Part shown: piece by piece, positions 50,363-59,264 of the stretch
How positions within the stretch are numbered: position 1 is the stretch's first letter
Layout: every line of letters begins with the position of its first letter
Assembly: GCA_016707445.1 (NCBI GenBank)
Contig: JADJHR010000003.1
Coordinates: 806,001 to 870,000, forward strand
DNA: 64,000 nucleotides
From: Rubrivivax sp.
Lineage (GTDB): Bacteria > Pseudomonadota > Gammaproteobacteria > Burkholderiales > Burkholderiaceae_C
Direction: 5' to 3'
Notes under the pieces: generated by a model
Database searches by the model: none
What the model saw: the letters and a program-made list of their open reading frames with translations, nothing else
What the model was told of the DNA's origin: nothing
Program-made: the position numbers and the translations under genes

Positions 50363-51537
50363 TGCCGCCGATCTCGCCGCTGCGCGCCTTCGGCGCCCTG
50401 TGGTTCTTTTATTTCGCCGCGATCGGCGTCTTCAACCCCTATTCGTCGCTTTGGTTCAAGGACCTGGGTTTTTCGACCCTGGCCATCGGCACCATCGCGT
50501 CGCTGCAGGCCTGGACCCGCGTCGTTGCGCCTTATGGCTGGGGCTGGCTGGGCGACCATGGCGCACAGCGCGTGCGCCTGCTGCAGATGGCGGTGCTGGC
50601 GACGGTGCTGGCCGCAGTGGCGCTGTTGCTGGCCAAGGGCTATGCCGCGGTGGCGTTCTGCACGATGCTGCTGTTCCTGGCCAACGGCGGCGTGGTGCCA
50701 TTGGCCGAGGCGTCGCTGGCGCGTCATCTGCAGACGGCCCAGGGCCTGGACAGTGGCCGCTACGGCCGGGTGCGGGTCTGGGGCTCGCTGGGTTTTGTGC
50801 TGGCCGTACTGGCCTTCGGCCTGGTGTTCGAGTCCTTCGGCATCGCTCTCTTCCCGTGGGTGGTGCTGGCGTGCTACGGCTGGCTGTCCGTAGTGGCATT
50901 GCGCCTGCCGTCGGGTGACGAGCCAGGTCACGACAGCAGTGCCACGCCGCCGGTGCTGAGCGTGCTGCGGCGCCCGGCCGTGGCCTGGTTCTTCGCGTCG
51001 ATCTTCTTCACCGTGCTGGCGCACACCGGCCTGTACACCTTCTTCTCGCTCTACCTCGATCAGATGGGGCATGGCAAGTCGACCGTGGGCATGCTGTGGG
51101 CGGTGGCCGCGGCATTCGAGATTGCTTTCTTCTGGTGGCAGGGCCGCTTGTTTCCGTCGATCACGCCGCACACCTGGTTGAAGTGGGCGGCCGTGGCAGC
51201 GCTGCTGCGCTTTGCCGCTACGGCGGCATTCGGCTCGCACCTGATGGTGCTGGTCCTGGCGCAGATGACACACGCCATCAGCTTCGGCGCCCACCATGCG
51301 GCTTGCATCGCACTGGTGTCACGCCACTTTCCGGGTGCCCTGCGCGGTCGTGGCCAGGCCCTGTACTCGGTGCTGGGCTACGGCAGCTCAGGCGTGATCG
51401 GCGGTGTGGCCGGCGGCTGGCTGAGCAGCCGCCATGGGTTTGCTGCGGTGTTCTGGGCAGCGTCGGTGGCCGCCGCCGTTGGCTGCTGGTGCGCCGTGAA
51501 ATCCGAGCGCAGCGACGCTGCCGCCACACCGGCCTAG
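50362..51537 (+). CDS. MFS transporter of the 3-phenylpropionate (HcaT-like) family
   Basis: A 391-residue protein with 12 helices, starting PLRAFGALWFFYFAAIGVFNPYSSLWFKDLGFS. This is the MFS_1-like/PPP pattern of HcaT-type and NupG-like carriers. GRVRVWGSLGFVLAV and the SFGAHHAACIALVSRHFPGALRGRGQALYS block are typical. It probably imports an aromatic acid or nucleoside-like solute, but no catabolic genes are nearby. The start codon shares its A with the aroC stop (TGATG), so it depends on aroC translation. No terminator is evident between it and the GGDEF gene 73 bases downstream. Confidence 0.82.
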   Translation: MPPISPLRAFGALWFFYFAAIGVFNPYSSLWFKDLGFSTLAIGTIASLQAWTRVVAPYGWGWLGDHGAQRVRLLQMAVLATVLAAVALLLAKGYAAVAFCTMLLFLANGGVVPLAEASLARHLQTAQGLDSGRYGRVRVWGSLGFVLAVLAFGLVFESFGIALFPWVVLACYGWLSVVALRLPSGDEPGHDSSATPPVLSVLRRPAVAWFFASIFFTVLAHTGLYTFFSLYLDQMGHGKSTVGMLWAVAAAFEIAFFWWQGRLFPSITPHTWLKWAAVAALLRFAATAAFGSHLMVLVLAQMTHAISFGAHHAACIALVSRHFPGALRGRGQALYSVLGYGSSGVIGGVAGGWLSSRHGFAAVFWAASVAAAVGCWCAVKSERSDAAATPA

Positions 51538-51610
51538 GCGGCCTGAGCTTCAGCAGGCGGCGCAGTCGCCGATATGCAAGGGGTCATCGCCCGTTGGCGG
51601 TGCCCCCGCC

Positions 51611-53671
51611 ATGACTGACGCCGATCCGCAACCCTCCGCCCCGACCGACCTCGCGCCCCCCGCGCGGGCTGCGGATCGCCAGCTTGCCGCCTGGCAGGGA
51701 TTGCGCCGTGGGCTTGTGCTGTACTTTGCGGCCATCGCCGCGCTGGCGGTCGTCATGCTCGCATGGTCCTGGCCCGGTGCTGGGTTGGCCCCGGGCTGGG
51801 CCGGCGCGCTGCCGCTGGTGCCCGGCGTGGCGCTGCTCACGCTGCTGCTGTCGCTGTGGGCGCCGACCCTGCTTCTGTCTGCACTGCGCGGTCTGCAAAA
51901 CCAGATGCAGCGGCTGTCGCGCCAGGCCGCCGACCTTGATCGCCGCGCTGCCGTGGCCGAGCACACCACCAACCTGGTCATCATCACCGACCACAAGCAA
52001 CGACTGGTCTGGGCCAACGAGGCCTTCACCCGACTCACCGGGTACGAACTGCACGAGGTCTCAGGCCGACCGGCGCTCGGCCTGCTGCTCGGGTCCGGTG
52101 CCGACGCGAATACCCTGGCCCGTGTGCGGCTTGCCCTGGACCGGGGGCAGCCGCTGCGCGCCGGCTTGCTGAACCGCTCGCGCGACGGGCGTGACTACGA
52201 GGTTGACAGCGATCTGCAGCCGCTGCGCAACGCCGCCGGCGAGCTGACCGGCTTTGCCGTCGTGCAGACCGTGGTCACCGGGCAGGTCGGCAGCCACCCC
52301 TTGGCCACGGATGCGCAAAGGCCGGCCGATGAAATCGATCGGCAAGCGGCCATGCCGCGCGGGTTCGATCGCGGCGCGCTGCTCGAACATCTGCAGCGGG
52401 CCATCGTGCATCGCAGCCGCCACCCGACCTATGGTTTCGCACTGCTGTTGCTGGATGTCGACGGCATCGGGCAGGTCAACGACAGCCTGGGCCGCGACGC
52501 CGGCGACGAGGTGCTGCGCCAGCTGAACGACCGGCTGCAACAGGCGCTGCGGCCGGGGGACGCGATGGCACGCCTGACCCCCGCGCTGAGCGACTCATCA
52601 CGCATTGGCGGCGACGAATTCGTCGTCGTTCTTGAAGGTGTGGCGCGGCCCGAATCGGCTTGCCAGGTGAGCACCCGACTGCTGGAGCTGCTGTCGCAGC
52701 CATGGCGCTGGGGCACGAAGAGTGTGCCCGTGCGCTTGAGCATGGGCATCGTCCATGCCGAGCAGGCCGGCACCGACGCCGAGGTGCTGCTGGCCGATGC
52801 CTGCACGGCGATGGTCGAGGCACAGCGTGCCGGCGGTGGCCGCTGGATGGTGTTCGACGCCGCAATGCATCAGCGCGCGAACCAGGCCCACGCGCTCGAG
52901 GCCGACTTGCGGCAGGCTATCGACGATGAGCAGTTGCACCTCGTCTACCAGCCGCTGGTGGCGCTTGGCGATCGGCGCCTGACGGGGGTCGAGGCGCTGC
53001 TGCGCTGGCGCCACCCGGAACGCGGCGAGATCCTGCCCGCGTCCTTCATCGACCTGGCCGAGCAGACCGGGCTGATCGACGACATCGGCGACCGCGTGCT
53101 GCACCTGGCCTGCGCGCAGTTTGCGGCCTGGCAACGGCATTGGGGGCGGCGCGCACCGCCCATGCTGGTGCTGAACCTGTCACCGGTGCAACTGCGCCAG
53201 CCGGGGCTGGCGCACGAACTGGTTGCCGTGCTCGATGCGAACGGCATGCAGCCGGCGCAGTTGCAGCTGGACCTGGGTCAGGTTCCGGCCGTACCCGACG
53301 CTCAACTGCTGGCCAGCCTGCGGGCGTTGAAGGCGGCTGACATTCAGTTGGCGCTGGACGACTTCGGCAGCGCTGGCGCCACGCTGGCCAGCCTGCAGCA
53401 ACTGCCGCTCGACATCGTCAAGATCGATCGCGCCTTCGTCGCCCAGGCCGACGCGCAAGAGCACCATCGCGTACTGATCTCGGCCACCGTGCAGATGGCG
53501 CGTGCGTTGACCATGACCACCCTGGCCAAGGGCATCGAGACTGCCGAGCAGGCGGCGCTGATGGCGGCGCTGGGTTGCGACCACGGCCAGGGCTGGCTGT
53601 ACGGCCGGCCGATGACTGCCGCCGCACTCGATCGCTGGATCGAGCACGAAGCCAGCGACAGCCTGGTGTAG
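51611..53671 (+). CDS. Membrane PAS-GGDEF protein with degenerate EAL domain
   Basis: A 686-residue protein with two hydrophobic segments (~35-53 and ~65-92), a PAS domain (~115-225), a GGDEF domain (~250-405; motif at 333-337) and an EAL-type domain (~425-680). The GGDEF motif is intact, so diguanylate cyclase activity is plausible. In the EAL domain EAL (461-463) and DDFG survive. The usual E-x-T-E-S reads DLGQ, the GTGYSSL loop reads GSAGATL, and EGVE reads KGIE, so phosphodiesterase activity is doubtful. It may instead bind c-di-GMP or GTP. A 10-residue insert precedes GGDEF, as in the protein at 32230. No clear Shine-Dalgarno. Confidence 0.88.
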   Translation: MTDADPQPSAPTDLAPPARAADRQLAAWQGLRRGLVLYFAAIAALAVVMLAWSWPGAGLAPGWAGALPLVPGVALLTLLLSLWAPTLLLSALRGLQNQMQRLSRQAADLDRRAAVAEHTTNLVIITDHKQRLVWANEAFTRLTGYELHEVSGRPALGLLLGSGADANTLARVRLALDRGQPLRAGLLNRSRDGRDYEVDSDLQPLRNAAGELTGFAVVQTVVTGQVGSHPLATDAQRPADEIDRQAAMPRGFDRGALLEHLQRAIVHRSRHPTYGFALLLLDVDGIGQVNDSLGRDAGDEVLRQLNDRLQQALRPGDAMARLTPALSDSSRIGGDEFVVVLEGVARPESACQVSTRLLELLSQPWRWGTKSVPVRLSMGIVHAEQAGTDAEVLLADACTAMVEAQRAGGGRWMVFDAAMHQRANQAHALEADLRQAIDDEQLHLVYQPLVALGDRRLTGVEALLRWRHPERGEILPASFIDLAEQTGLIDDIGDRVLHLACAQFAAWQRHWGRRAPPMLVLNLSPVQLRQPGLAHELVAVLDANGMQPAQLQLDLGQVPAVPDAQLLASLRALKAADIQLALDDFGSAGATLASLQQLPLDIVKIDRAFVAQADAQEHHRVLISATVQMARALTMTTLAKGIETAEQAALMAALGCDHGQGWLYGRPMTAAALDRWIEHEASDSLV

Positions 53672-53794
53672 CGCCGCTGGCGCGCATCGCTCAACTTCGG
53701 CGCGGCGCGCCCGCCCGCTCGTCCTGCCGCACTGCAGTTCGTCGCCAGCCATCGGCACTTTGTCGCATGTGCTGCATTGCCAGGCTTGGCTGTC

Positions 53795-53800
53795 TACACT
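53795..53800 (+). promoter_or_regulatory. Candidate -10 (TACACT) for the RND operon
   Basis: TACACT, four of six matches to the -10 consensus, 45 bases before the membrane-fusion gene in a 174-bp gap. No convincing -35 at normal spacing. The rest of the gap shows nothing else recognisable. Confidence 0.28.
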
Positions 53801-53845
53801 GCCGCCCGAGGCCGGTGACCGCCGGATCCGAACAAGAGGGCGTGC

Positions 53846-55030
53846 ATGAAGAAATCCTGGCTGATCGGAGGCGGCATCGTGGTGCTGGCCGCTGTATTGG
53901 GGGGCGGCCTGTTCACAGGGTTGGTGCCGGGCGGCAGCGCCCTGGCCAAGTCGGTCTTCAGCGCCAAGAAGGACGAGAAGAAGGACCCCAGGCTCGAATT
54001 CACGGCACGTGAGGTGGTGCACCCGCAGCGCATGCGGCTGAGCGAGCGGCTGGAGTTTTCAGGTCCGCTGGTGGCGCCGTCGACCGCGGTGCTGCGCGCC
54101 AAGGCCCCGGGTACCTTGCTGAGCCTGGACGTGGCCGAGGGTAGCCGGGTGCGAGCCGGGCAGGTGCTGGGCCGCATCGATCTGGCCGAGCAGGCCAGCC
54201 GCCTGGCCGAACGCAGTGCCAGCGTCGAGAGCGCGCGCGCCACACTGGTTCAGGCCGAGCGCACCCATGCGTCGAACGAACGCCTGGCGGCACAGCAGTT
54301 CATTTCACCGATCGCGCTGGAGAACTCGCGCGCCGCAGTCGATACCGCACACGCCATGTTGCAGGCGGCACAGGCCGCGGCCGATACCGCGCGCATCGGC
54401 CTGCGCGACGGCACGCTGGTGGCGCCGATCGCCGGCATCGTGGCCAAGCGCCATGTGCTGCCCGGCGAAAAGGTCGCGATCGAGCAGCAGGTGCTGACCG
54501 TGGTCGACCTGGCACGGCTGGAGCTGGCCGGTGTGGTGGGCACGCACGAGGTCAGTCGCCTCGCGCCCGGCATGGCCACCGCGGTGCGCGTGGAGGGCAT
54601 GGCACAGCCGGTGCAGGGGCGCATCGCACGCATTGCACCGGCGGCCGAACCGGGCACGCGTTCGATCGCCGTCACCATCGAGCTGGCCAATCCACAAGAG
54701 CTGCTGCGTGCCGGCCAGTACGCGGTGGCAAGCGTGGAGTTGGCCGACGACACCGAACGGCTGACCCTGCCGCTGTCGGCGGTGGGCGACACCTCGGGCC
54801 AGAACCATGTCTGGCTCATCGAGAACGGCAAGCTGGCCCGCCGCGCCGTCAAGCTGGGCCGTCGCGACGACCGCGATGGCCGGGTCGAGGTGGTCGAGGG
54901 CGTGCAACCGGGCAGTCAGGTGCTGGCCGCCAGGTTCGACAACCTGCGCGAAGGTGCGCAGGCCGCGGTGGTGGCCGCCAAGGCACCGGCCGTGGCATCG
55001 GCGTCGGCATCGACGCCGCTGGTGAAATAA
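53846..55030 (+). CDS. RND efflux periplasmic adaptor (membrane fusion protein)
   Basis: A 394-residue MFP. An N-terminal hydrophobic anchor (WLIGGGIVVLAAVLGGGLFTG) is followed by the RND-type order: barrel-sandwich half (LVAPSTAVLRAKAPGTLLSL), helical hairpin (~110-185), second lipoyl half (GTLVAPIAGIVAKRHVLPGEKV) and beta-barrel (ELAGVVGTHEVSRLAPG). A C-terminal membrane-proximal domain and an Ala-rich tail end the chain. It links the RND pump encoded 18 bases downstream to an outer-membrane channel not encoded here. ATG at 53846 has AGAGGG upstream. Substrate unknown. Confidence 0.92.
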   Translation: MKKSWLIGGGIVVLAAVLGGGLFTGLVPGGSALAKSVFSAKKDEKKDPRLEFTAREVVHPQRMRLSERLEFSGPLVAPSTAVLRAKAPGTLLSLDVAEGSRVRAGQVLGRIDLAEQASRLAERSASVESARATLVQAERTHASNERLAAQQFISPIALENSRAAVDTAHAMLQAAQAAADTARIGLRDGTLVAPIAGIVAKRHVLPGEKVAIEQQVLTVVDLARLELAGVVGTHEVSRLAPGMATAVRVEGMAQPVQGRIARIAPAAEPGTRSIAVTIELANPQELLRAGQYAVASVELADDTERLTLPLSAVGDTSGQNHVWLIENGKLARRAVKLGRRDDRDGRVEVVEGVQPGSQVLAARFDNLREGAQAAVVAAKAPAVASASASTPLVK

Positions 55031-55048
55031 GCGACAAGGGGCAGCGCC

Positions 55049-58000
55049 ATGTGGATCACCCGAGTCTCGATCAACAACCCGGTCTTCGCCACCATGGTGA
55101 TGGTGGCGCTGTGCGTGCTGGGTCTGTTCTCGCTGAGCCGACTGGGCGTCGAGCAGATGCCCGACATCAATTTCCCCGGCGCCTGGATCGAAGTGCCATA
55201 CCCCGGCGCCAGCCCTGAGGCGGTCGAGCGCGAGATCCTCAAGCCGCTGGAAGAGGCGGTCAACAGCGTGGCCGGCGTCAAGCGCATCACCTCGCGCGCG
55301 CTGGAAGGGCGAGCCCAGGCGAGTGTCGAATTCGGGCTGGACGCCGACATGGGCCGTGCGATGCAGGATGTGCGCGACCGCATCGCCGCGGCGCAGAGCA
55401 GCTTTCCACGCGATGCCAAGGCACCGACGGTGGCGCGCTGGAACAACGACAACGCGCAGCCGGTGGTCAACGCTGCGCTGCTGTCATCGACCCGCAGCGC
55501 GCGCGAGCTGTCGATCCTGGGCGATCGGCTGGTGGGCAAGCGGCTGCAGCGCGTGGAAGGCGTGGCGCGTGTCGAGATCAGCGGGTTGACGGTGCGCGAG
55601 GTGCGCATCGACCTCGACCCGCAGCGCTTGCGCGCCTACGCCGTCACGCCGGCCGAGATCGCCACCGCGTTGAAGGAGGCCAATGCCGACCAGCCGGTGG
55701 GCATTCTCAGCGACCCCGTGCGCGATGCGCTGCTGCGTGTCGAAGGCCGCGTGCGCGATCCCCGGCAGTTCGAACAGCTGGTGGTGGCCCGCCGCGGCAA
55801 TCTGGCGCTGACCCTGGGTGACCTGGGGCAGCTGGTCGAGCGCGAGCAAGAGCCCGATTCCGTGGCCCGCGTGAACGGCCAGCGCGCCATCGTCTTCAAC
55901 GTCTTCAAGCAGCAGGACGCCAACATCGTGGCCGCCGGCGACGCCGTCAAGCAGGCGATGGGCGAGCTGCGCAAGCAGCTGCCGCCCGATGTCGAGCTGC
56001 GCCTGATCTACGCCAGCAGCGACTGGGTGCGCGGCTCGCTCGACGGGCTGAAGCACACCCTGATCGAAGGCGCGCTGCTCACCGTGGCCATCGTGTTCCT
56101 GTTTCTGCACAGCTGGCGCAGCACCATCATCACCGGGCTGACGCTGCCGATCGCGGTGATCAGCAGCTTCATCGCCGTCTACGCCTTTGGCTTCACGCTG
56201 AACTTCATGACCATGATGGCGCTCAGCCTGTGCATCGGGTTGCTGATCGACGACGCCATCGTGGTGCGCGAGAACATCGTGCGCCATGTGGCGATGGGCA
56301 AAGACCATGCCACCGCCGCGCGCCAGGGCACCGAAGAGATCGGCCTGGCCGTGATGGCCACCACCTTTGCCATCGTCGCGGTGTTCGCGCCGGTGGCTTT
56401 CATGGGCGGCATCATTGGCAAGTTCTTCTATCCCTTCGGCATCACCGTGGTGGTGGCGGTGCTGGTCAGCCTGTTTGTCAGCTTCACGCTCGACCCCATG
56501 CTGTCCAGCGTCTGGAAGGATCCGCCGGCGACGCGCCTGAAATCGCTGTGGGGCATCGGCCACGCGATCCGCGCCACCGACCGTGCGCTGGACGTCATGC
56601 ATGTCCTGTATGAACGCCTGATTCACTGGGCGTTCAGCGGCCGACGCTATCGCCTGCTGGTGCCGCCGCTGCCCGCCTATGGTCATGGTTTTCGTGCCGA
56701 TGGCACGCGTGACAAGGCCAGCGCTCGGCACCTGCGCTGGGCCACGATCACACCGCGCGGGGTGGTGATGATGGTCGGCGCGGGCAGTTTCATCGTCGCC
56801 ATCGGGCTGGCGCCGCTGGTGGGCAGCGAGTTCGTGCCGCAGACCGATCAGAGCTACACCCAGCTGCAGTTGCGCCTGCCGGTCGGCGCCAGCCTGGAGC
56901 GCACCAGTGCCAAGGTGCAGCAGATCGAGGAAATCGTGCTGGCCATGCCCGAGGTGCAGACCATCAGTACCTGGGTGGGCGGGGCTGGTCAGCGCAACCA
57001 GGCCTGGTTGAACATCGTGCTGAAGCCGCGCAAGGAGCGCAGCCGCAGCCAGAAGCAGGTGGAGGACGCGATCCGCGAATCCATCGCCAAGGTGCCGGGT
57101 ACCGACGCGTCGCTGGGTTTTGATCGCCCGATCTACGTCGCCATCCTGGGCAGCGACCCCGACGGCCTGGCCCGCGTGGCCGATGCCTTTGCCGAGAAGG
57201 TGAAGAAGATCCCCGGTGCGGTGGATGTCGAGAGCTCGGTCAAGGCCGGGCTGCCGGCGTATGCCGTGCGGCTGAAGTCCGCCGCCGTGCGCGAACTGGG
57301 CCTGACCGCGCCGCAGCTGGCGTCGAGCCTGCGCGCCTACGTCAATGGCGAGACGGCCACCTACTGGACCACGCCTGACGGCGACCAGGTCGAGGTGGTG
57401 CTGCGCCTGAACCAGACGCAGCGCGAGCGGCTGGACCAACTGCGCGGCCTGCCCGTGGCCTTTGCCAAGGACGGCACGCCGATCTCGCTGGACAGCGTGG
57501 CCGACATCACGCCGGTCTTCAACCCCGAGATCATCCGCCGCCAGAACCTGCAGCGGCGCGAGGCGGTGTTTGCCGGTGTCAAGGACCGCAGCGTCGGCGA
57601 GGTCGGCGACGACGTGCAGAAGCTGATCAAGGAAACCATCCTGCCGCCGGGCTACAGCTTCGATGTCGGTGGCCAGATGCAGCAGCAGGCCGAGGCCTTC
57701 GGCGGCCTGCTGGCGGCGATGGCGCTGGCGGTGATCTTCATCTACATCGTGCTGGCCAGCCAGTTCGGCAGCTTCCTGCAGCCGATCGCGATCATGGCCA
57801 GCCTGCCGCTGGCGCTGATCGGCGTGATGCTGGCGCTGCTGTTCTGGCGCAGCACGCTCAACGTCTTCAGCATGATCGGCCTGGTGATGCTGATGGGCCT
57901 GGTGACCAAGAACGCGATCCTGCTGGTCGACTTTGCCAACCACGCGCGCAAGGCCGGCGCCAGCATCGCCGACGCGGTGCTGCAGGCCGGGCTGATCCGC

Positions 58001-58276
58001 ATGCGGCCGATCATCATGACCACCGCAGCGATGGTCTTCGGCATGCTGCCGCTGGCGTTGGCCTTCAATGAAGGCGGCGAGATCCAGGCGCCGATGGGTC
58101 GCGCCATCATCGGCGGCGTGATCACCTCGACCCTGCTGACGCTGGTGGTGGTGCCGGTGCTCTACAGCTACCTGGTGCGCGAGCGCAGGCCGTCGGTGCG
58201 TGCCAAGGTCGAGCAGCCGGTGCAGGCCGGCGGCGGGCCGATGCTGGGCGCGGGGATGCCGGCCGACCGCGACTGA
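55049..58276 (+). CDS. RND-family efflux pump, inner-membrane subunit
   Basis: A 1075-residue hydrophobe/amphiphile-efflux transporter. It begins MWITRVSINNPVFATMVMVALCVLG, has two large periplasmic loops after helices 1 and 7, and 12 helices. The proton-relay Asp pair lies in helix 4 (LCIGLLIDDAIVVREN), and helices 10-11 read GLVMLMGLVTKNAILLVDFAN and AAMVFGMLPLALAFNEGGE. A hydrophilic stretch in the middle (ARHLRWATITPRG, ~560-570) is slightly longer than in AcrB. The sequence is closer to the MdtBC/CzcA-like 'multidrug' branch than to metal pumps: it lacks the usual DFG...E metal motif in helix 4. Paired with the adaptor upstream; no outer-membrane factor is present. It converges with the MBL gene. 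Confidence 0.93.
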   Translation: MWITRVSINNPVFATMVMVALCVLGLFSLSRLGVEQMPDINFPGAWIEVPYPGASPEAVEREILKPLEEAVNSVAGVKRITSRALEGRAQASVEFGLDADMGRAMQDVRDRIAAAQSSFPRDAKAPTVARWNNDNAQPVVNAALLSSTRSARELSILGDRLVGKRLQRVEGVARVEISGLTVREVRIDLDPQRLRAYAVTPAEIATALKEANADQPVGILSDPVRDALLRVEGRVRDPRQFEQLVVARRGNLALTLGDLGQLVEREQEPDSVARVNGQRAIVFNVFKQQDANIVAAGDAVKQAMGELRKQLPPDVELRLIYASSDWVRGSLDGLKHTLIEGALLTVAIVFLFLHSWRSTIITGLTLPIAVISSFIAVYAFGFTLNFMTMMALSLCIGLLIDDAIVVRENIVRHVAMGKDHATAARQGTEEIGLAVMATTFAIVAVFAPVAFMGGIIGKFFYPFGITVVVAVLVSLFVSFTLDPMLSSVWKDPPATRLKSLWGIGHAIRATDRALDVMHVLYERLIHWAFSGRRYRLLVPPLPAYGHGFRADGTRDKASARHLRWATITPRGVVMMVGAGSFIVAIGLAPLVGSEFVPQTDQSYTQLQLRLPVGASLERTSAKVQQIEEIVLAMPEVQTISTWVGGAGQRNQAWLNIVLKPRKERSRSQKQVEDAIRESIAKVPGTDASLGFDRPIYVAILGSDPDGLARVADAFAEKVKKIPGAVDVESSVKAGLPAYAVRLKSAAVRELGLTAPQLASSLRAYVNGETATYWTTPDGDQVEVVLRLNQTQRERLDQLRGLPVAFAKDGTPISLDSVADITPVFNPEIIRRQNLQRREAVFAGVKDRSVGEVGDDVQKLIKETILPPGYSFDVGGQMQQQAEAFGGLLAAMALAVIFIYIVLASQFGSFLQPIAIMASLPLALIGVMLALLFWRSTLNVFSMIGLVMLMGLVTKNAILLVDFANHARKAGASIADAVLQAGLIRMRPIIMTTAAMVFGMLPLALAFNEGGEIQAPMGRAIIGGVITSTLLTLVVVPVLYSYLVRERRPSVRAKVEQPVQAGGGPMLGAGMPADRD

Positions 58277-58303
58277 TCAGCGGTACGTGCGGCTGATCCC
58301 CGA

Positions 58304-59263
58304 TCAGCTGCTCGCGCGGCTGGAGCGGTCCAGCCAGGCGGTCATGCCTTGCGCGTTGAGCTCGAGGTCGACCGCCAGCAGGTGCGCAACGTCAGCTGCC
58401 GCCATCGTGCAGCCGTGCTCGGCCAGGCTGTGCAGGTAGATCGCCAGCAGGCCGTCCTTGAAATATTGGTGGCGATCGGGCGCGTCGCGCCCGGCCAATC
58501 CCAGTTGCACCACTTGATCGAGCAGGCCCAGCTGCAGCGTCGCCAGTCGCTGAACGTCGCCGATGCGGCCGAAGTGCGTGAGGTACATGCAATCCGGCTC
58601 GGCCGCCAGCAAGCGCTGCACCGACGCGCGCAGCGCTTGCGGCTCGAATTGCACCGGCGTGCTGGAGGGCATGATCCATGCGCCGCATGCCGTGTCGAAC
58701 TCGCGATAGCTCAGTCCAAAGGTGTCACCGGTGAACCAGCCGCGCGTCGCAGCGTCCCAGATGCAGTGGTGGTGCCTGGCGTGGCCGGGGGTGTCGATCA
58801 AGCTCAGCGGCGAGCCGCCCAGGTCAATCGTCATGCCGTCGGTCGAGGTCGTGACCCGCTGCTCGGGCACCGGCACCAGCTGGCCGTAGGACCGCGCCAT
58901 CTCGTCGGCGCCGTAGACGGCCAGCGCGCCGTCGTACAGCGCGCTGGGGTCGATCATGTGGCGGGCGCCGCGCGGGTGCACCAGCATGCTGGCTGCCGGC
59001 AGTTGTTGCATCAACGCCCCGGCGCCGCCGGCATGGTCCAGGTGGACGTGGGTCGGGATCACCCAGTCGACTGCGGCGCGTGCGATGCCCAGAGCGTCCA
59101 GCGCCCCCAGCAGCCGCGGCAGCGCGAGATTGGGGCCGGTGTCGATGAAGGCGGCGTGGCCGCCGCGCAGCAACAGCCAGGCGGCGTCGAACTGGTCGCG
59201 CTGGAAGCCGGTATCGATGGCGAAGACGCCGCCGCCGGCGTCAATCAGCCAGGCCGGAAGCAT
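58304..59263 (-). CDS. Metallo-beta-lactamase-fold hydrolase
   Basis: A 319-residue MBL protein with the zinc motif THVHLDH at residues 71-77 (His72, His74, Asp76, His77), a later His in TPGHARHHH, and a Asp in FTGDTFG. A C-terminal helical region follows (~220-319). It resembles glyoxalase II-like or lactonase-type members; substrate unknown. ATG at 59263 lies one base after the stop codon of the TPR gene, so it closes the tonB operon by tight coupling, though its link to Ton function is unclear. It converges with the RND gene. Confidence 0.85.
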   Translation of the reverse strand: MLPAWLIDAGGGVFAIDTGFQRDQFDAAWLLLRGGHAAFIDTGPNLALPRLLGALDALGIARAAVDWVIPTHVHLDHAGGAGALMQQLPAASMLVHPRGARHMIDPSALYDGALAVYGADEMARSYGQLVPVPEQRVTTSTDGMTIDLGGSPLSLIDTPGHARHHHCIWDAATRGWFTGDTFGLSYREFDTACGAWIMPSSTPVQFEPQALRASVQRLLAAEPDCMYLTHFGRIGDVQRLATLQLGLLDQVVQLGLAGRDAPDRHQYFKDGLLAIYLHSLAEHGCTMAAADVAHLLAVDLELNAQGMTAWLDRSSRASS

Positions 59264-59264
59264 C

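Noticed and set aside
55484..57943. An 819-codon open frame on the minus strand
   Set aside because: It lies wholly antisense to the RND pump gene. Its translation is rich in His, Gln, Asp and Arg with no family text, a usual artefact of high-GC coding DNA.
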